DNA of 15,526 nucleotides, from the NCBI GenBank assembly GCA_964447315.1, contig CAYURQ010000018.1:1-15526 (forward strand), in the 5' to 3' direction. Within the stretch, counting starts at the first letter, position 1. Each line of letters starts with the position of its first letter. The notes under the pieces were generated by a model, which saw nothing but the letters and a program-made list of their open reading frames with translations, was not told where the DNA came from and ran no database searches. The position numbers and the translations under genes are program-made. Shown one piece after another: positions 13,200 through 15,526 of this stretch. This stretch comes from MWBV01 sp964447315 (GTDB lineage Archaea > Nanobdellota > Nanobdellia > Pacearchaeales > GW2011-AR1).

Positions 13200-13910
13200 A
13201 TGAGTTTAATGTCTTTTATGGAAGCAATGGGTACAAGTAATATCCCTCTTCTTGCAGCATTTTTTATTGGTTTAATGACTGCTTTAAGCCCCTGTCCTCT
13301 TGCAACAAACATAACAGCTATTGCTTATATTTCTAAAAAAATTGATAATGGAAAAAAAACAATTATAACAGGAGTTTTTTATACTCTTGGAAGAATGTTT
13401 ACTTATGTTTTATTGGCAAGTTTAATTGTATACATAGGATTAAATGTCCAGACAATTTCATTGTTTTTACAAAAATACGGAGAAAGAATTTTAGGACCTT
13501 TGCTTATTTTTATTGGATTGGTTATGTTAAATATTATAAAATTACCTTCCCTGAAATCAGGAAATAAAATAAACAAAATAAAAGAAAAACTTTCAGAAAA
13601 AGGATATTTAGGGGCTTTTTTATTGGGAGTTTTATTTGCTTTAGCTTTCTGTCCTTTTAGTGCAGTTTTATTCTTTGGAATGTTAATTCCTTTGGCCTTG
13701 AGCTTTTCAGATGGAATCATAATTCCTTCTATATTTGCTTTAGCAACAGGACTTCCAGTTATTATCTTTGCATTTATTTTAACATTTAGTGTTTCTAAAG
13801 TCGGAAAAATAATGGGCAAGGTTCAAACTTTTGAAAAATATATCAGATATTTTATTTCAATTGTATTTTTAATTGTTGGAGTTTATTACACCTGGAAAAT
13901 TTGGATTTAA
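13200..13910 (+). CDS. ArsG-like CcdA-family membrane protein
   Basis: A 236-residue protein with about six membrane helices. The two family cysteine motifs are LSPCPLATN (C32) at the start of helix 1 and LAFCPFSAVLFFG (C151) at the start of helix 4, symmetric as in CcdA. It resembles the permease-like partner of ArsF (ArsG), reported as an efflux protein for aminoaryl arsenicals; by its fold it could equally pass electrons outward to the anchored ArsF-like thioredoxin. The ATG at 13200 follows the previous stop by one base; an in-frame TTG at 13173 would extend into the upstream gene and is rejected. It is a second, distinct CcdA-type protein beside the fusion at 7265. Confidence 0.85.
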   Translation: MSLMSFMEAMGTSNIPLLAAFFIGLMTALSPCPLATNITAIAYISKKIDNGKKTIITGVFYTLGRMFTYVLLASLIVYIGLNVQTISLFLQKYGERILGPLLIFIGLVMLNIIKLPSLKSGNKINKIKEKLSEKGYLGAFLLGVLFALAFCPFSAVLFFGMLIPLALSFSDGIIIPSIFALATGLPVIIFAFILTFSVSKVGKIMGKVQTFEKYIRYFISIVFLIVGVYYTWKIWI

Positions 13911-13918
13911 ACAAAAGA

Positions 13919-13943
13919 TTTAAATATTGATGTTTATCAATAT
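13919..13943 (+). promoter_or_regulatory. Ferredoxin promoter with ArsR-type operator (site D)
   Basis: TATA-like TTTAAATA (13919-13926) runs into the most perfect copy of the operator: 8-base arms ATATTGAT and ATCAATAT around GTTT (13924-13943). It lies five bases before the ATG at 13949. TATA box and operator overlap, so binding of a repressor and of TATA-binding protein should exclude each other. Confidence 0.82.
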
Positions 13944-13948
13944 ATCAT

Positions 13949-14302
13949 ATGGAACAAAAAGATAAAAAGTTTAGTGAATTTCATGGAATTGAAAGAGACA
14001 AAATTGATTGGCATCCAGTTATAGATGAAAGTAAATGTATTGGTTGTGGACTATGCGTTACAACTTGTGGGAGAGGAGTCTATAAATTTGATTATGAAAA
14101 AAATAAATCTAAAGTAGTTAATCCAAATAATTGTATGGTTGCATGTCAAACTTGTTCAAATCTTTGCCCTGCTAAAGCAATAATTTTTGCAGAAGAAGAC
14201 AAAACAAGGGAAAAAGCACAAGAGATAGTTAAGAAAAATCAAATTCTTCCAAGAGTTAAAGATGAGTTAAAGTTAAGAAAAGAGGATCTGAAATATGAAT
14301 AA
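13949..14302 (+). CDS. 2[4Fe-4S] ferredoxin-like protein
   Basis: A 117-residue cytoplasmic protein with two cluster motifs: C30-x2-C33-x2-C36-x3-C40 (KCIGCGLCVTTCGRGV) and C62-x3-C66-x2-C69-x3-C73 (CMVACQTCSNLCP), the second with three residues in its first gap. An acidic N-terminal extension (HGIERDKIDWHPVID) and a helical, charged C-terminal tail of ~35 residues flank them. It should carry low-potential electrons in the cytoplasm. It lacks the proline after the fourth cysteine of cluster one. It overlaps the next thioredoxin gene by eight bases and is governed by an ArsR-type operator, so it belongs to the same stress response as the ArsF/ArsG-like pair. A role as alternative electron source for these membrane proteins is inference. 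Confidence 0.9.
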   Translation: MEQKDKKFSEFHGIERDKIDWHPVIDESKCIGCGLCVTTCGRGVYKFDYEKNKSKVVNPNNCMVACQTCSNLCPAKAIIFAEEDKTREKAQEIVKKNQILPRVKDELKLRKEDLKYE

Positions 14303-14753
14303 AAAATATTTAATTGCAGGAATTGGAATTTTAGTTTTAGTTGTTGCAATATTTTTAATATCTTCTAAGGGAAATAATCAGGATGTAAATGGAAACTCTA
14401 TTTCAGAAAGTCTTGATTTAAATTCAAATCCAGATAAAGTAACAATTTATTTTTTCTGGGGAGATGGTTGTCCTCATTGTGCAACTGAAAAACCTTATTT
14501 AGAGGAATGGCAGAAAAAATATGGAGATAAAATAGAAGTAAAAATGTTTGAAACCTGGAAAAACCCAGATAATGTAAAGTTATTTCAAGAAGCTGCACAA
14601 GCTTATGGAATTCAGGCACAAGGTGTTCCAACAACATTTATAGGAGAAAAAAACTGGGTAGGATTTTCAAGTTCAATGGCACCAGAAATACAACAATATA
14701 TTGAAAATTGTATTGAAAATAAATGTGAAGGTCCTTTAGAAGCAAATTACTAA
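14295..14753 (+). CDS. Membrane-anchored thioredoxin-like protein (CPHC), copy 2
   Basis: A 152-residue near-duplicate of the protein at 9532: same anchor (residues 1-20 identical), a diverged linker (VNGNSIS instead of VTGNIVS), then the CPHC domain (C59, C62), the GVPTTFIG loop and the terminal C-x4-C pair, with a six-residue longer end. The anchor and domain are very similar in DNA as well as protein, while the linker differs; this suggests a recent duplication or gene conversion. It is translationally coupled to the ferredoxin through an eight-base overlap and lies under the ArsR-type operator, whereas copy 1 is in the lipoyl operon. The two copies therefore may do the same chemistry under different control. 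Confidence 0.9.
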   Translation: MNKKYLIAGIGILVLVVAIFLISSKGNNQDVNGNSISESLDLNSNPDKVTIYFFWGDGCPHCATEKPYLEEWQKKYGDKIEVKMFETWKNPDNVKLFQEAAQAYGIQAQGVPTTFIGEKNWVGFSSSMAPEIQQYIENCIENKCEGPLEANY

Positions 14754-14793
14754 GGTTGTAACTACAAAAAGGATTTGTATTTAATAGAATAAA

Positions 14794-15526
14794 ATGGAAG
14801 AAAATAATGTAACTACAGGAAATCAAGAAAATAAAAAGAATAAAAATATTTGGAAAATTTCTACTTTTGTTTTGCTTGCAATACTCTTAGTTCTAGGGTT
14901 CTTATTATTCTCAGGAAATATTACAGGTAATGCTATTTCAGGAAACTCTAAAAATATAATTTCTGGAGAAGATGCTGGAGAACAATTAGTGAATTTTTTA
15001 AATCAACAGACTGGTGGAGGAGTAGAATATGTTTCTAGTAATGATAAAAGTGATTTATATGAAATAACTGTGAGCTATCAAGGTCAAGAAATTCCAGTTT
15101 ACACCACAAAAGATGGAGAATATTTTATTGAATCTTTGACTCCTTTAACAGGGGGTTGGCCAACTATTGAAGAAGAACCTCAACAAATAGAAATACCAAA
15201 AACAGCAAAACCAGTAGTTGAGTTATTTACTATGAGTTATTGTCCTTATGGAACTCAAGCAGAAAAAGGAATCTTACCAGTAATTGATTTATTAGGTGAT
15301 AATATTGATTTTAATTTAAGATTTGTTTATTATGCTATGCATCCTTCAGATGGAGAAGTAGAAGAAAATTTAAGACAATTTTGCATACAAAAAGAACAAG
15401 AAGACAAATTAAATGATTACCTAGCTTGTTTCTTAGAAGATGGAGATAGCGATAGTTGTTTAACTGAAAGTAAAATAGATAAAACAAGATTAGAATCTTG
15501 CATGTCATCAACGGATAAAGAGTTTG
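14794..15526 (+). CDS. Anchored DsbA-like thioredoxin-fold protein with CPYG (partial, runs off window)
   Basis: The frame is open from the ATG at 14794 to the window end (244 codons seen). A charged N-terminus precedes an anchor (~20-39), then GNITGNAIS. A small domain (~55-118) follows (EDAGEQLVNFLNQQTGGGVEYV ending in EIPVYTTKDGEYFIESL) that resembles the N-terminal part of secreted thioredoxin-like proteins, and then a DsbA/GILT-like thioredoxin fold beginning VVELFTMSYCPYGTQAEKG. The active site has only one cysteine, C150 (CPYG). Four more cysteines (C197, C212, C222, C236) follow in ENLRQFCIQK, YLACFLEDGD, DSCLTES and ESCMSS. It might form mixed disulfides or bind metal. Its TATA-like box (GTATTTAATA, ~14776-14785) lacks the ArsR operator. 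The end and full length are unknown. Confidence 0.8.
   Translation, partial: MEENNVTTGNQENKKNKNIWKISTFVLLAILLVLGFLLFSGNITGNAISGNSKNIISGEDAGEQLVNFLNQQTGGGVEYVSSNDKSDLYEITVSYQGQEIPVYTTKDGEYFIESLTPLTGGWPTIEEEPQQIEIPKTAKPVVELFTMSYCPYGTQAEKGILPVIDLLGDNIDFNLRFVYYAMHPSDGEVEENLRQFCIQKEQEDKLNDYLACFLEDGDSDSCLTESKIDKTRLESCMSSTDKEF

Noticed and set aside
13403..13819. Antisense coding sequence opposite the ArsG-like gene
   Set aside because: Long only because the opposite strand is AT-rich and constrained; the plus-strand protein has clear family motifs, the antisense product none. The same applies to the antisense frames at 75-266, 4085-4285, 8428-8625, 9185-9403, 9875-10069, 14398-14637 and 14638-14826.
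12737..13910. Cytochrome c maturation (CcdA/CcmG) pair
   Set aside because: The permease is CcdA-like, but there is no haem-handling gene or CXXCH protein in the window, and the thioredoxin partner has the ArsF-like FHGT-x2-CYSC pattern.

Overview
The window is very AT-rich, gene-dense archaeal DNA. The archaeal assignment rests on a ribosomal protein uS10 of clearly archaeal type (start 3106) and on promoter architecture: A/T-rich TATA boxes of the TTTAAA or TTTATA kind lie about 20-30 bases before start codons, which suggests leaderless mRNAs. Shine-Dalgarno-like sequences are rare and mostly internal to operons. Composition, many short lysine-rich proteins and membrane-anchored proteins with a 'TGN' motif after the anchor suggest a DPANN lineage (Woesearchaeota/Pacearchaeota-like). 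That phylum-level placement is inference.

Left part (1-6308): ordinary and accessory genes on both strands. In order: an unrecognised two-helix membrane protein bracketed by a 55-bp direct repeat; a multi-pass membrane protein of unknown function; a KefB-like cation/proton antiporter with a TrkA-N domain (minus); uS10; a HepT/MntA-type toxin-antitoxin pair (minus); a membrane-anchored extracytoplasmic cyclophilin; a secreted protein joining an OmpA-like domain to a von Willebrand A domain (minus); and two small unrecognised proteins transcribed divergently. Most gene pairs converge or diverge with tiny gaps. No gene-free stretch exceeds 300 bases, and no tRNA, rRNA, CRISPR or insertion sequence was seen.

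Right part (6392-15526): a thiol-redox island, all on the plus strand. It opens with an ArsR-type repressor with a CxC metal site and a CCCNC tail. Next is a membrane-anchored winged-helix protein with an external CGC loop. A long operon follows (7265-12695): a secreted-thioredoxin/CcdA-DsbD fusion, a GcvH-like lipoyl carrier, an anchored CPHC thioredoxin, an FAD/NAD(P)H disulfide reductase, a LipB-type ligase, and an anchored small binding-protein-like protein. Then come an ArsF-like thioredoxin plus ArsG-like CcdA permease, a 2[4Fe-4S] ferredoxin plus a near-copy of the CPHC thioredoxin, and a DsbA-like protein that runs off the window. Four promoters (before 6392, 6729, 12737 and 13949) share one operator, ATTGAT-N4-ATCAAT, directly after the TATA box; this is very probably the ArsR regulon. 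The 7265 promoter has a different palindrome, GGTTTCA-N5-TGAAACC.

Working model (inference): reducing equivalents pass from NADH through the flavoprotein to the lipoyl arm of the GcvH-like protein, through the membrane cysteines of the CcdA-like domain, and out to anchored CPHC thioredoxins. The LipB-like enzyme would charge the carrier, and arsenic, metal or redox stress would be sensed by the ArsR and CGC-loop regulators. A lipoyl protein serving as cytoplasmic donor to a DsbD-type transporter would be the new element; no part of this relay is proven by the sequence alone.
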